Part shown: positions 11,801 to 21,096 of the stretch, one piece after another
Layout of the letters: each line of letters begins with the position of its first letter
Numbering within the stretch: the first letter of the stretch is position 1
NCBI GenBank assembly: GCA_021234155.1
Contig: JAJEKV010000091.1
Coordinates: 4,030,604 to 4,094,603 of the forward strand
Source of the DNA: Isoetes taiwanensis
Taxonomy: Eukaryota > Streptophyta > Lycopodiopsida > Isoetales > Isoetaceae
Length of the DNA stretch: 64,000 nucleotides
Reading direction: 5' to 3'
The notes under the pieces: generated by a model
What the model was told of the DNA's origin: nothing
Databases searched by the model: none
What the model saw: the letters and a program-made list of their open reading frames with translations, nothing else
Made by a program: the position numbers and the translations under genes

Positions 11801-14800
11801 TTAGGTGTAATTTTTGGCGAGGATGAAGCATTAATTGTTACTAAGGGACAGCATCCCAAACAAGTTGGCCGAGCAAAAAGAAGGCAAACTTTACAAGTTT
11901 TGTGGTATTTCAATATTGGAAGAGAGTAACATGATTGCTGCTGAAAATCAGAATATAATGAATAAGGAAGAGAAGGAGCAGATCTTATGGCACGAGACTT
12001 GGCCACCTATAGTTTGATTGCATGGAAAAAACGAAAACAAAGAATATGGTGATAGACTTACCTGTCTTGAAGTCTATTGGAAAATTGATGAGACTCCCTT
12101 TTCTAAAGGGAAAGTCTGTGCGGGCTATTAGAGTGTTACAGTTAGTATAGTTTGATGTTTGCGGACCTATGAAGGTACCAGCAATAGGAGCAAGAAATTT
12201 TGTGACATTCATAGATGACTTCACGAGAAAGACATGGATTTATTTCATAAAGCCAAAATAAATAATATTGGAGAAATTTAAAGGATTTAGAGCTATAGTG
12301 GAGAATATGACAGGGCATAAAATTCTGAATTTGCATGGCGATAATGGAGGAGAGTATACATCTAATGCATTCAATGAGTATCTTAAGTAAGGCAGGTATA
12401 AAAAGGCAGCTAACAGCTCCTCATACGCCCGCCAGCAAAATGGTGTCGTAAACGCATGAACAGATCCATATGTAACTTGGCGCGGAGTATGCTGAAAGGT
12501 AAGCGTTTACCTCGAAGCTTTTGGGCAGCAACAGTTCAAACTGCAGTATACTTGATTAATAGGCGCCAACAAAGGCATTAAATGGTATCACTCCAGAGGA
12601 AGCATTTACAGGTTTTAAACCAACAGTAAAGCATTTGAAAGTTTTTGGATGTAAAGGCGTATGCATGCAATCTTAATTATAAATCTAAGTTTGATGATAG
12701 AGCCATACCTTGCATATTTGTTGGCTATAGTGAACAGAGTAAAAGCTTATAAGTTATGGGATCCGATAAATAAGAAATTGATCATATCCCGAGATGTCAC
12801 TTTTGATGAGAAGAATGATGGATCTGCTGTTTTATCAGCCATGGATCAAGGGGAGGATCCTTTTCCAACTTTCGAGGATGTTCTTGACAGTCTTCGGATC
12901 AGCGGATCAGCCGCAAACACCACAGGTGGATCAAATAAAAAAGCAAAGTTGTCACATTCAAAGATGAAACAGGTGAAGAGTTTTGGTATTATAACAAATC
13001 TGCGGATCGACCAAGTACAAGTAGTGGAACGGATGCTCAAAATCAGGAACCAAACTCTAATTTAAAGTCTTCAGCTCCTTCGTGGTATTCTCCACCTCTC
13101 CACCTTGAACAAGGCGAGGCAGGAAGAACAAGAGCATTGTAATTTTGCTCTTATGATGGAAATTTTGAATACTTCACTTCCTTCTTCATATGAAGAGGCT
13201 GCTAAATGCCAAGAATGGCGAAATGCAATGAATGAAGAGTACAAAGCTCTTATGAGAAACCATACATGGGTGCTGGTTCCTAGACCACAAAATCAGCACG
13301 TAATAGGCTCAAAATGGGTCTACAGAATAAAATATAAGGCTGATGGCAGCATAGATAAGTATAAAGCAAGGCTGGTCGCGAAAGGTTACTCACAAAGGGA
13401 AGGAATTGACTCTGAAGAAACATTTGCTCCTGTCGCGAAGATGGCAACGGTAAGAACAATCATTGCCTTAGCTGCAAACCAAAATTGGCCATTACATCAA
13501 ATGGATGTAAAGAATGCATTCTTACATGGCAACCTCGAGGAGGAGGTCTACATGGAGCAGCCATTAGGTTACGAGGTGCCAGGTAAAGGAGCATTTTTTT
13601 GTAAATTGGGAAAATCTTTGTATGGGTTGAAACGAGCACCTCGTGCATGGTACAGCAGAATCCATGATGTTCTCGTGCATAAAGAATGTAGGAGAAGTGA
13701 CGCGGATCACTCTTTATATGTAAAGTTGAATGGTAGTGAAACTTTGATAATCGTCATTTATATTGACGAGCTCATAATCACAGGTAATTCGCTGGAAAAA
13801 ATTCAGAACTGAAAGCAATGCGTGGAAGAAAATTTGAAATGTCGGACTTAGGGTTCCTGCATTATTTCCTTGGAATAGAGATATGGCAGCATGATGCAGG
13901 GATTTTTCTTTCGCAAAGTAAGTATGCGCATGAGATTTTAAAGAAATTTCATATGGAAGGATGTAAGCCATTGGGCACGCCAATTGAAGTTGGTTTGAAA
14001 TTGTCAAAGCTTGTCAAAGCAGAATACTTTGACAAGGACATATATAGTCAGCTCGTTGGATCTCTCATATAGTTGACAATCAGGAGGCCTGACATTTCTT
14101 ACGCTGTAGGAGTGTTGAGTAGGTTTATGTCTAAGCCTACTGTAACTCATTGGATGGCTGCCAAACAAGTTCTAAGGTACCTTAAAGGTACACTGAATAA
14201 TGGAGTTATGAGAAATTCGGCAACTTTTGCTGCAGGGATATTGTGATGCTGATCATGCAGGATGCGTGGATGATAGGAGATCTGTACGAGCTTATGTATT
14301 CAGTTTTGGATCAGCTGCGGTAAGCTGGTTGAGCAAGAAACAGGATACGGTGTCTATAATCTCAACGGAGGCTGAATATAAGGCTTGTTCTGCAGCAGCT
14401 TGTGAAGTCATGTGGTTAGGCAAGCTGTTAGCAAACCTGGTATTCGGTCAGCAAGAATCAGTAAAAATCTACTGTGCTAACATACGCAGTATTTACTTGA
14501 CTAAAAATCCAGTATTTCACAGCAGAACAAAACACCTTGCTACTCATTATCAGTTTATTAGGGAAGCAGTTGAAAGTGGTATTGCTGATCTAGTTCATTG
14601 CAGAACAGATCAACAAGTAGCTGATAATTTGACAAAAGGACTTTCCAGAACAAAGTTCGAGGATCTCAGGCAACGTCTTGGAGTGGTCTCATCATCGACC
14701 TTTCTGAAATAGCCTGCAGCATCATGACGGCATTTGCACATTAAGGGGAGGATTTGTTAGCATGTTAATTAATGGTGCAAATGTATCATGTACGTATTGT

Positions 14801-17538
14801 ACATAGTATAAAAAGTAGTCTATGTAGGAGTTGACGTGTGGCATTTAGGATGGATAAACTTTCCATTTTTGGCCCTGCAGAAAGGTTTTTGGTATTTGGA
14901 CGTCCTTGAATAATATAACTTTTGGTCGGTGCTGTCATCTGCGTCTCTTCTTCTCTCCTCCACTAAACTAACAACATGGGTCGAATGGTCAAACAGTCAA
15001 ATTTCACATGACCATAGACCAGTGAAATAAAGGCCACTACATAGTCTTTAATGACTGCCATGTAGGCAGTCTTCATGTCTATAGTATGCAACAGTATGCA
15101 ACAGAAATGCAAGTTCCTTTCATTCTTTCCTCCTAGTCAACAACTATATGCATCACTAGTGCTGAGTGGGAGAATGTTTTGTCTTCTAATTGGAGCAAAG
15201 TGTGGTGCTGTTCAGCAACCAGTGTTATTCTCATGATGACTAGCCATGATCATAATAATGCAGGGAATAGAGGATGAATATTAATCTGCTGATCAAAGCG
15301 AGACCACAGCGACACATGGGTAAAAAGAATGTTGTGGGTGCTAAATGTCTTTAAAACCAAGCGCCATTTTGCTGGTATATTTACAAAGTGTAACATCCAG
15401 CTTGTTGCAAAAGGTGTGCTCATAGAGGAGGACGACTTTGAGGTCTTTGCCCCTGTTGCATACATGTCCACTCTTCTCGCTGTAATTGCATGTTTTCACG
15501 AAGGGCTGGAGAAGAAATGGATCTCCTGTCTTTCTCAATTTGGGGCTTGAAAGAAAAAGTTCATATGCACCAGCCTTCTGGTTCTGAGGTCAAGGGTAAG
15601 GAAAATCTCTCTGCAGGTTGAAGAGAAGTTCAAATGACACCTAGATGTATTGACAATATATCACATCACGTAGCTCACAAGGTTTGCTCAAAGATATCTG
15701 GTTTCTTTAACGAGTTTTCCATTCTGAATGGGGTGTATCAATGTATATTTTGTTTACCCAGCTTAGTGATAACTTTTAAATCAACTTCCAAGTTTTTGTT
15801 GATTTTACTTTTAATCAACTTCCTCGCTCGCTATAAGCATTCCTTCTTTCATTGATCATCCAACTCTACTGCTATTTGGACATTGAATTGGAACGTGTGT
15901 TTGGCCTTGCAATGATCCAACTCCACTGCTATTTTACAGGCAACACCAAAGGACAAAAAGGCAACACTGGTTATTCATGGTCGCGTTGATGAGGTCTACT
16001 TTTATATTTTCATAAATGGTTGGATGTCTTAAAGGATCATGGTTGCAAGTTTAGGAAAATATATAGAGGACATGTACTTCTGGCTAATGTGAATGCTCTG
16101 TTTATGCATTGTTTTGTGCATCCTTAATAGATACTTCATGTCGTTCTTAATTGTTCTCTAATATTCGAAGTTTACACAAACATATCTTCTCTTGATAGGT
16201 GGTTGCTGGTGTTATGGACAAGCTTCAGCTCAAAATTCCTCCTTTTGTTCGCATTGAGCGAGTGCTTGTTAGCTGCTCATTTAATTGGACTCGTAAGATG
16301 TCTTCTTGAAAATATATATTACTGACATTAGAATGCTTGCATGCAGTGGTTTAAATCTTCCGTGAGTTATATGCTGCAAGGTTCATTATAATATTTTTTC
16401 ATTGATTTACAGGCAAAAAAAGTGTAAAATGGGTTTTACGAGTTGCAAGCATACATGGTCAGAAAGCGCCATTACATTTTCTCAAGTCTCTGGAAGTAAG
16501 CGGGACATTGATACTGGCTCTATAGTGAAAATAAATTGTTGGTTTCAGTTTGTCTTGTGGATCTTTTTTTAATGTTTCTTCTTACAGTTAAGTTGGTTTG
16601 CATATAGGTGATATATCCTGGGAGACCAGAAATGAAGCAAGGGTTGCTGACAGGACAGCCTTACATTATAAGAAGGTAGGGGTAACATGTTATATTAATG
16701 GATATTTTTCCTTTCATTTGTTTGAAAAGTTATGTGGATATGATGTTAGGGAAACCATGAAGATCAAGTTACTTGATGTTTTGCTGAAACTTCATATGGC
16801 TGATGGATGCATGTGCTCAATTGTTGAAATTCTTCATCGGATCAATTTTGAGGTACTTATCTAAAAGTTCACTTTGGGAACAGCTCTACATTTTGAGCTC
16901 TTATTAGTAACATGGTCGTCAATGTTTTTTGGCATGACTCATACATAAAGTTTGCTTTTGGGTTCTATACTACGAATACATATTATGTTTATTTGGCCAA
17001 GTGGCGAAGGATATATGAAGACATAGTCTGTAACGTGTAGAGTTTATAGTTCTTTGTAGTTGCAACCGATTCTGAAAATTAATGTCTACAATGTCTGAAG
17101 GTAGCACCTGGGAAGGCATCTGAACTGGAAGTTGATGGTTCGGTTGAGAAACTGGCATTACAAGCAGCTGAGGATGAAAGTTGTGGGCTGGTTGCTCCTG
17201 TTGACAAGAAGGGGGTATCTGGAGGCCATGGTGTAGCTATCGAGTATGCTATTGTAACGGGAGTAATGAGGCATGCAGTTTCAGTTGGTAGTGTATCTGT
17301 TAAAGCAATACCTAGTTCCAGATGGGGACAAGAGCCGCCTAAACCTATGGAGCTGAAAGGCATCTCATCTTTTGAGGAAAACGTGAGTGCACTCGGAACA
17401 GTCTATGAAACAGTGCACATTGATGAAACATCCACTGTTGGATCTGTTGGAGATTTGGAAGATGGTGCTGGCACAAAAAGAGCAAGAACCGTTGGACAGT
17501 TCCACTCTGAAGTAAAACCTGATTTAAACGTACAATGA
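989..17538 (+). CDS. SRT1: SRT1/SIRT6-type sirtuin, NAD-dependent deacylase (C-terminal exons)
   Basis: Class IV sirtuins remove acyl groups from histone lysines, using NAD, in the nucleus. Ten exons are visible: 989-1090, 1278-1386, 5900-5979, 6324-6402, 15940-15993, 16199-16292, 16413-16495, 16608-16675, 16750-16852 and 17101-17538 (TGA). All introns can be read GT-AG, and the exon phases from 5900 onward join into one open frame of 332 codons plus stop. Diagnostic motifs are NIDG (substrate/NAD pocket), HLRSG, a Cys pair CSSCG and a second one before VDWE (zinc site), [25 protein letters not shown], and [11 protein letters not shown] followed by TPKDKKA. The last exon codes a poorly conserved tail with a basic KRAR patch, possibly a nuclear signal. 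Upstream exons with the GAGIS motif are outside the window. Introns of 4.5 and 9.5 kb are filled with mobile elements. The identity rests on family motifs and is firm; activity is uncertain because of the damage in the first two exons. Confidence 0.9.
1387..4140. other. Sirtuin intron, no gene seen
   Basis: AT-rich intron sequence with only short chance ORFs. Two local patterns stand out: a run of alternating purine and pyrimidine with TATATGTACATG blocks (about 2231-2276), and a few ACCTGCA repeats (2750-2790). I see no recognisable coding, RNA gene or element ends here. Confidence 0.5.
4120..4650 (+). mobile_element. Three degenerate copies of a tRNA-related SINE-like repeat
   Basis: Copies lie at 4155-4218, 4350-4435 and 4557-4617. 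The middle copy has a good pol III A box (TAGCTCAGTGGTAGAGC), an anticodon-like TTTGCACGC and a decayed T arm. The first copy keeps a B-box-like GGATCGATCCCC and ends in CCACCA. Each ends in a TCCACC(A/C) block followed by AATTATGTTG or AATCATGTTG, and the first two are also preceded by a related ACTCAGA.GAAG...GAGTGCCC block. The unit is therefore longer than a tRNA. The middle copy has an internal 12-bp duplication that would break tRNA folding. Best read as a tRNA-derived SINE or tandem array inside the sirtuin intron, not working tRNA genes. Confidence 0.6.
4462..4515 (+). repeat. 27-bp direct repeat, two copies
   Basis: AACAATTATGAAGG(C/T)CAGATT occurs twice in a row between the second and third tRNA-like units. 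Confidence 0.7.
4923..5306 (+). CDS. Exon-like ORF with PCNA-binding (PIP-box-like) motifs, unknown protein
   Basis: After a pyrimidine-rich AG (TTGTCTTTTAG, ending at 4922) an open frame of 127 codons runs to a TGA at 5304-5306. It has no obvious ATG near its start, so it looks like a last exon. It contains QTEITNFF, a match to the PIP-box pattern Q-x-x-[ILM]-x-x-F-F used to bind PCNA, then a Lys/Arg-rich stretch ([13 protein letters not shown]), then a second motif-like IMNYFAP. Such tails are typical of DNA replication and repair proteins, but I do not recognise the parent protein. It lies in the sirtuin's second visible intron on the same strand, directly before a LINE tail (5369). It may be a captured or retro-inserted gene piece. 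No upstream exon was found. Confidence 0.4.
   Translation, partial: RPHISRQLVEYYDQKCVSHFVYELSLDRRNILKQKNPTGLKQTEITNFFSSKDDKMIVDSSQKRKYPDPKGVTLALSKKIKRSAAVKHKKSFQKRPSIKHQSKPRRGIMNYFAPITGTNGLSPSIPT
5369..5489 (+). mobile_element. LINE 3' tail (severely 5'-truncated copy)
   Basis: About 120 bp match the 3' ends of the minus-strand LINEs at 33478 and 40101. It has a GGTTTTCC block, then GGTCTCATAG, a hairpin (AGACCC-TTC-GGGTCT) and GACGTTAATAAT, followed directly by (TTCC)n. The last 37 bp (hairpin plus GACGTTAATAAT) are present twice in perfect tandem (5416-5452 and 5453-5489), as if the reverse transcriptase had restarted on the RNA 3' end. Orientation is +, the same as the sirtuin. Confidence 0.65.
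5490..5830 (+). repeat. Polypyrimidine microsatellite tract (TTCC/CCCT/TTTC)n
   Basis: About 340 bp of C and T on the + strand, with only two G interruptions (in TTTCG, about 5764 and 5774). The 5' part is (CCTT)n, the middle is C-rich, and the 3' part is (TTTC)n ending in CTCTCTCC. It is the extended tail of the LINE fragment just upstream. It lies 70 bp before a sirtuin exon acceptor, where a pyrimidine tract in the pre-mRNA could matter for splicing. Confidence 0.9.
6742..6857 (+). repeat. Tandem repeat of about 57 bp, two diverged copies
   Basis: A unit of the form TTTA.GAGC.TTGTTG..GAAGC...AACTTTG.GAG.TTCTAGAACT appears twice in a row in the sirtuin intron (about 6742-6798 and 6799-6857). 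Confidence 0.55.
7429..7710 (+). repeat. Tandem duplication of about 130 bp
   Basis: Two diverged copies (about 7429-7556 and 7581-7710) share blocks such as CACATCTGATGAAT, GTTTGGGCAAAAGTGGACTT and AAGTTCTTCATA. No clear function. They may be part of the old Copia element that follows. Confidence 0.6.
9822..10039 (+). repeat. Copia 5' LTR
   Basis: Begins TGTTAGCATG and ends ACTAACA. A TATA box (TATAAAA, 9874-9880) lies in its first third. It is almost identical to the 3' copy at 14755. Confidence 0.95.
10042..10053 (+). promoter_or_regulatory. Primer-binding site (initiator Met tRNA)
   Basis: TGGTATCAGAGC, complementary to the 3' end of plant initiator Met tRNA and the standard Copia primer site, three bases after the LTR. 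Confidence 0.9.
10335..11531 (+). pseudogene. Copia gag (broken), with Arg/Gly-rich C-terminus
   Basis: Starts at ATG 10335 ([12 protein letters not shown], then [10 protein letters not shown]). The capsid-like part continues over at least three frames ([51 protein letters not shown]), matching the UBN2/retrotran_gag type. Near 11140-11390 it becomes rich in Asn, Gln and Ser and ends in an RG-rich block ([19 protein letters not shown]). The CX2CX4HX4C zinc knuckle normally found at this place was not visible in any frame. The frame stops at 11532 (TAG). Confidence 0.75.
11533..11790 (+). pseudogene. Copia protease (broken; catalytic Asp replaced)
   Basis: The segment [12 protein letters not shown] stands where Copia proteases have LDSGA(S/T)RHM. 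The catalytic Asp codon reads GAA (Glu). [16 protein letters not shown] follows, the normal conserved block after the protease core. In-frame stops lie between them. Confidence 0.7.
11985..12560 (+). pseudogene. Copia integrase (broken)
   Basis: A decayed GAG-pre-integrase start (LWHE) leads to [29 protein letters not shown] and [10 protein letters not shown]. These hold the first two catalytic Asp residues. At least three in-frame stops (before FDVCG, after KPK, after EYLK) and several frameshifts rule out a working enzyme. Confidence 0.8.
13105..14110 (+). pseudogene. Copia reverse transcriptase (long ORF, altered YVDD site)
   Basis: An open stretch of 235 codons (13108-13812) covers [58 protein letters not shown] and [12 protein letters not shown], all standard RVT_2 motifs. 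The active-site box reads YIDELIITG where YVDDLLITG is normal, so the second catalytic Asp is Glu. A stop at 13810-13812 and a frame change lead into 13818-14070 ([15 protein letters not shown]...QSKYA). Confidence 0.9.
14227..14712 (+). pseudogene. Copia RNase H
   Basis: Open for 161 codons: [17 protein letters not shown], then [21 protein letters not shown], the standard Copia RNase H signatures, and a C-terminal [14 protein letters not shown]. It ends 42 bp before the 3' LTR. Catalytic Asp and Glu are present; one normally Cys/Asp position (YCANIRS) has drifted from the usual CDNQSA. Confidence 0.88.
14755..14973 (+). repeat. Copia 3' LTR
   Basis: A near-identical copy of 9822-10039, preceded by the polypurine tract (14741-14752) and followed by the target duplication ACATG. 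Confidence 0.95.
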
Positions 17539-20500
17539 GACGTGTAAATAGATTGGACTGGAGGGTCTGTAAGTTTCATACCAAGACGTTCTAGCAGTTT
17601 CTCAAGTCCACACAAATCTGCAAGAATGTAAAATGAAATTATCATGATAACTACAATGTGTGTAATTTCTGAAACTATGTTCATTGAGCTGTAAATATAG
17701 GGGTTGCTGCACATAACGCCTGCAAGTGAGGGCTTTGAGTTGTGGTTGGTAGCAATGGTGCAATTTATAATGTGCAAATTCTAGATGCTTATTTAACTTT
17801 AGAAATTTGGTTCAATCTCAACACTAAGTTGTATCACAATTAGAGTACAAGAAAGTTATTGCGGCAGCCTTCTTGGTCCCTTTGTGTTTGGGGGAGTGAG
17901 TTGATAAAGAGTACTCGAGATTTTCCTGTATTCTTTAACATTCTTTTAGATTCCTTAAGATTATGTGAAGATCTTTAGATTCTCCATGATTACTTGAAGA
18001 CTATCGAGATTCTTAGATCCTCCCTTGAGATTCTTTAATATTCTCTGGGATTCTATAAATCTGATAGCACAGATCCCATCGGTGCCAAACTATTGATTAT
18101 TGGAAAGCTTTTCGATGAGAGGAACTTGGTGGTGTTGGTGGCAAATTTAATGCACTACCACCTCATCACCTCCTAATAATTGTATTTCATTACTTGCAAG
18201 AAGTTCAAGGGCTAGGATATTAGTTTCCTCTTCAATCCAATGGTCAATATTAGCTGCACAAATCAATATTGGCTGCACAAATCCATCTCATATGAATATT
18301 AGCTGCACAAATCAATATTGGCTGCACAAATCCTTCTCATATGTAAACATATTGCCTTTTCTATTGGCATCACATGAGGTGGCATGCATTAATTGCCAAC
18401 ATTAATGGAAAAAGGGCATTTCCCCCTAACTTTACTAAAAAATTATGGTAGGGATTTTTTTCTACTTTTGATTAGCACTCAAGAATGTTGAAAGTATAAC
18501 TATTTTTTATGTCTAGGGGAGGGTGCACTTCTTCCACCCACCTTCCTTCAATGGCCCATTTTTGCCCTTTAATAGCCTACTTTTTCCCCTTTAATTGCTT
18601 GCTTGTTATCCTTTAATAGTCCACCTTTGCCCTTTAATAGCCCACCTTAAGAACTATTGGAAATTGATATAGATGCATGGTCTATTGTTGGGCGCTTGTG
18701 GGCCAATGAAGGTCAAGTGTGAGCACCTGGTGGTCCATTGGATGGATTTTGGTAGCCCATTGAAGGGCACTTGGTGGTCTATTGGGATTAAAATAAGCAT
18801 ACAACTTAAAATCTTCATAGCAATCTTTCAATTTGTCGAAATGGCTCATGTTTAGTATCAATTGGAAGCTAAACTTTGAGAATTCATTATTTTATAGCAA
18901 TATAGGAGATTCAAAAAAAAAAAAAAAAAAAACCCCATCGTAATAAAGTCTTTTTTTCCTTAAGTGGGCGCTTTGTGGGCACCCTCCCCTAGTGATAGTC
19001 ACTATACATATTATTTGTACAAGAAATTTTCGCAGCAGAGTGGCCTTGGTCAGCAAGTAAAAGCTAAAACGAAAGTTACAATGAACATGGAAGTGAGGAA
19101 GCCTTTTAGGGATATTGGCCTCAAGGGACTACATGATCCACTATGGGGTGAAAGTATCTTTTAGCTTAGAGAATTTTACTCAAAGGACGATGATCTAAGA
19201 TACTTTTTCCCGAAGTATAGGCAGTGCTTGTGAATGCATTAAGACCAAGGCACCAATGTTCTTGTGCTCTCTTGATTTGTTATGTTGCATTAGGTTGGGG
19301 TCATATTTGTACTAGGTAATTCTTGTAGAGAGGGGCTAGTTGAGGTGGAGTTGCCAGACGTAAAAAGTTATGGCGGAGCCACATGTGATGCCAAGTCTGG
19401 TAGTGTTGCCAAAACTTTTAAGGATTGAATCACAAGAACATTGGAGTCTTGGTCTGATGCATTCACAAGCACTGCCTCCCAAGGAATATGCAGCACACTA
19501 ACCAAGTATAATGTCATGTTTTGGCTCGATTGCATCGCATATTTTCCATCTTGTCATTCCACCTAATAATAATGGTAGAAAAAAGGTGTAATTTGAGACA
19601 AACATGCATTACATTGTGGTAACATGAGCACTTAAAAAGAGGGGAGTCCAACATTGTGGCAACTGAAGCAATGAAAGCTGATGTTGTGGTTTCAGGTATT
19701 ATGGACAACATATTATGGGTTCGACTACTATAGGGTTTCTTTTTTTAACACAAATCCTCCACAACCAGGCCTTTTGGGTGATTTTGCACTTGTTTTTCCA
19801 GCGAATATTCATTATATTTGCGCATGCACATTATCCTATGCAGCAAACAATTTGGACATGAAATCCAATTCGTGCCATGAGATATCGTACCTTTACTTAC
19901 TATCTCATATTGCATTGTTCAATTTGAAAAATCTTGTATTTTACAAGTTAATTTGTTAGATTTGAATTCTTAGAGCTCTAGTGCAAGTATACCCGGTTCC
20001 TGATGTGATTGTTAGAGCACGCTCTGATTTGTTTTTTTCTCAAGCAATGAATTATTTTCTCCTCAAGCAATCTTCGATGTGTAAGCTTTACATTATTACA
20101 TGGTGTGTGCATGTATTTTGCATTAGTGTAAGAACATGTTTCTACATACCACAAACTATTTCAAGCATAATTAGGACCTTTGTCTATGCCATTGCAGGAA
20201 AAGCTAATTCATCAATTCTTTCTTACTATCATGATAGGCAATGTTTTTTATAGTAAATATAATCTCTAATCAACTCAATATAGGTGTGGTCTTTTTTTTT
20301 GCCATGCTTCAACGAGAGGAATGACAAAAGCTTATTAGAAGTGGATATCAGTGAGTTAGATGAGCCAATTGTGATAAGTGCTGAGACATCTATATGAAAC
20401 ACTTGATGTGGCTTTTATTTCGATGTAGTTTTTAATGTAGCTTTAGTTTTACATGACTTGCACTTTGCAATGATGGTGGCCACATATTCTCAACAAGACC

Positions 20501-20689
20501 CAAAGGAGTTCTTGCCTTCCTGGCAAGAAATGGAAGATATGTCACTCCTAATGATGAAGTATACAATAGATTGCAGGTTGAAGACGTTTCAAAATGCACC
20601 TAAGCATCTTGCTCTACCTGGAGACTTGTACTTTTCAGAGTGCTTGCAACTTAGAATGAAATCACACTACTATATAAACTAAGAGAAGT
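17539..20689. other. Intergenic, no gene recognised
   Basis: AT-rich sequence after the sirtuin stop codon. It contains a run of A residues (18912-18931), a 49-bp repeat, and repeated phrases of the type CCCTTTAATAGCCCACC (18560-18650). Short ORFs here show no family motifs. Confidence 0.5.
18246..18343 (+). repeat. 49-bp tandem repeat, two copies
   Basis: Two copies that differ at one base (CCATC or CCTTC). Each unit itself contains two shorter copies of AATATT(A/G)GCTGCACAAATC, so it grew by nested duplication. Confidence 0.85.
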
Positions 20690-21079
20690 ATATAATCGTC
20701 TGGAGGGAGGGATTTCAATTTCAGATGGATTTTTTTTTTTATGTCTACAAGATGGGAGAATCTTTTTGTAAAAAAAAAAGCATCTTGACTTTTGGCATAA
20801 ATGGAAGTTCATTTGGTGATGTGGCAAGGTTATGGGATGATGTGGCAAGTGGGTGATGATGACATGGCACAATGGGATGATGAGGTGGCAAGCAATGTGA
20901 CAAAAGAACATTTTTCTAGTCAAAAGTTTTTGTTATGTGGTGATGAGGTGGATGACACATGTTATGGTGAGGTTGATGTACTTGGGTAATGATGTAGATG
21001 ACTAGATATGACATTTGGTACTTTGATGATGAAGTGGATGTTTTGATATCTTATTTGGCATTTTGAAGATGTTGTGGAT
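20690..21079 (-). mobile_element. Probable Gypsy LTR fragment (left half)
   Basis: The minus strand shares short blocks with the Gypsy LTRs at 41683 and 50126: TTGCCACATCACC, TTTTGACTAGA, a GCCATGTCATCATC-like block and an AAAAAGATTC-like block. It is rich in TGATGATGTGG-type words. The matching right half is 24259-24950, separated from this by the inserted LINE. The assignment is by scattered blocks only. Confidence 0.35.
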
Positions 21080-21096
21080 GATTTGGCATAATATTT
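21080..21096. repeat. LINE target-site duplication, left copy
   Basis: GATTTGGCATAATATTT, identical to 24242-24258. Confidence 0.9.

Larger units (their letters stand above)
9822..14973 (+). mobile_element. Young Copia LTR retrotransposon nested in the sirtuin intron
   Basis: A 5152-bp element with LTRs of 218 and 219 bp, TGTTAG...AACA ends, and a 5-bp target duplication ACATG (9817-9821 and 14974-14978). The primer-binding site TGGTATCAGAGC (initiator Met tRNA) lies 3 bp inside the 5' LTR, and a polypurine tract TTAAGGGGAGGA precedes the 3' LTR. The order gag, protease, integrase, reverse transcriptase, RNase H is that of Ty1/Copia. The two LTRs differ by only 2 substitutions and 3 single-base run-length changes, so insertion is recent. 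Yet the coding region has many stops and frameshifts. It interrupts an older Copia in the same orientation. Confidence 0.95.
8340..15610 (+). mobile_element. Old decayed Copia element, interrupted by a younger Copia
   Basis: Left part (8340-9821): LWHNRLVHF near 8550 and CNACSFGK near 8660 are the GAG-pre-integrase zinc motif. Near 8900-9050 there is integrase-like sequence. At 9445-9480 comes LRRSARL, the usual linker before the reverse transcriptase. Right part (14979-15610): [26 protein letters not shown] and then [13 protein letters not shown] match the Copia reverse transcriptase start. The order is continuous once the inserted element (9822-14973) is removed. All frames are broken. No LTRs were identified, so both limits are approximate. 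Confidence 0.6.

Noticed and set aside
15250-15550. Separate gene containing the [13 protein letters not shown] motif
   Set aside because: This is the standard Copia reverse-transcriptase start and belongs to the decayed outer element.
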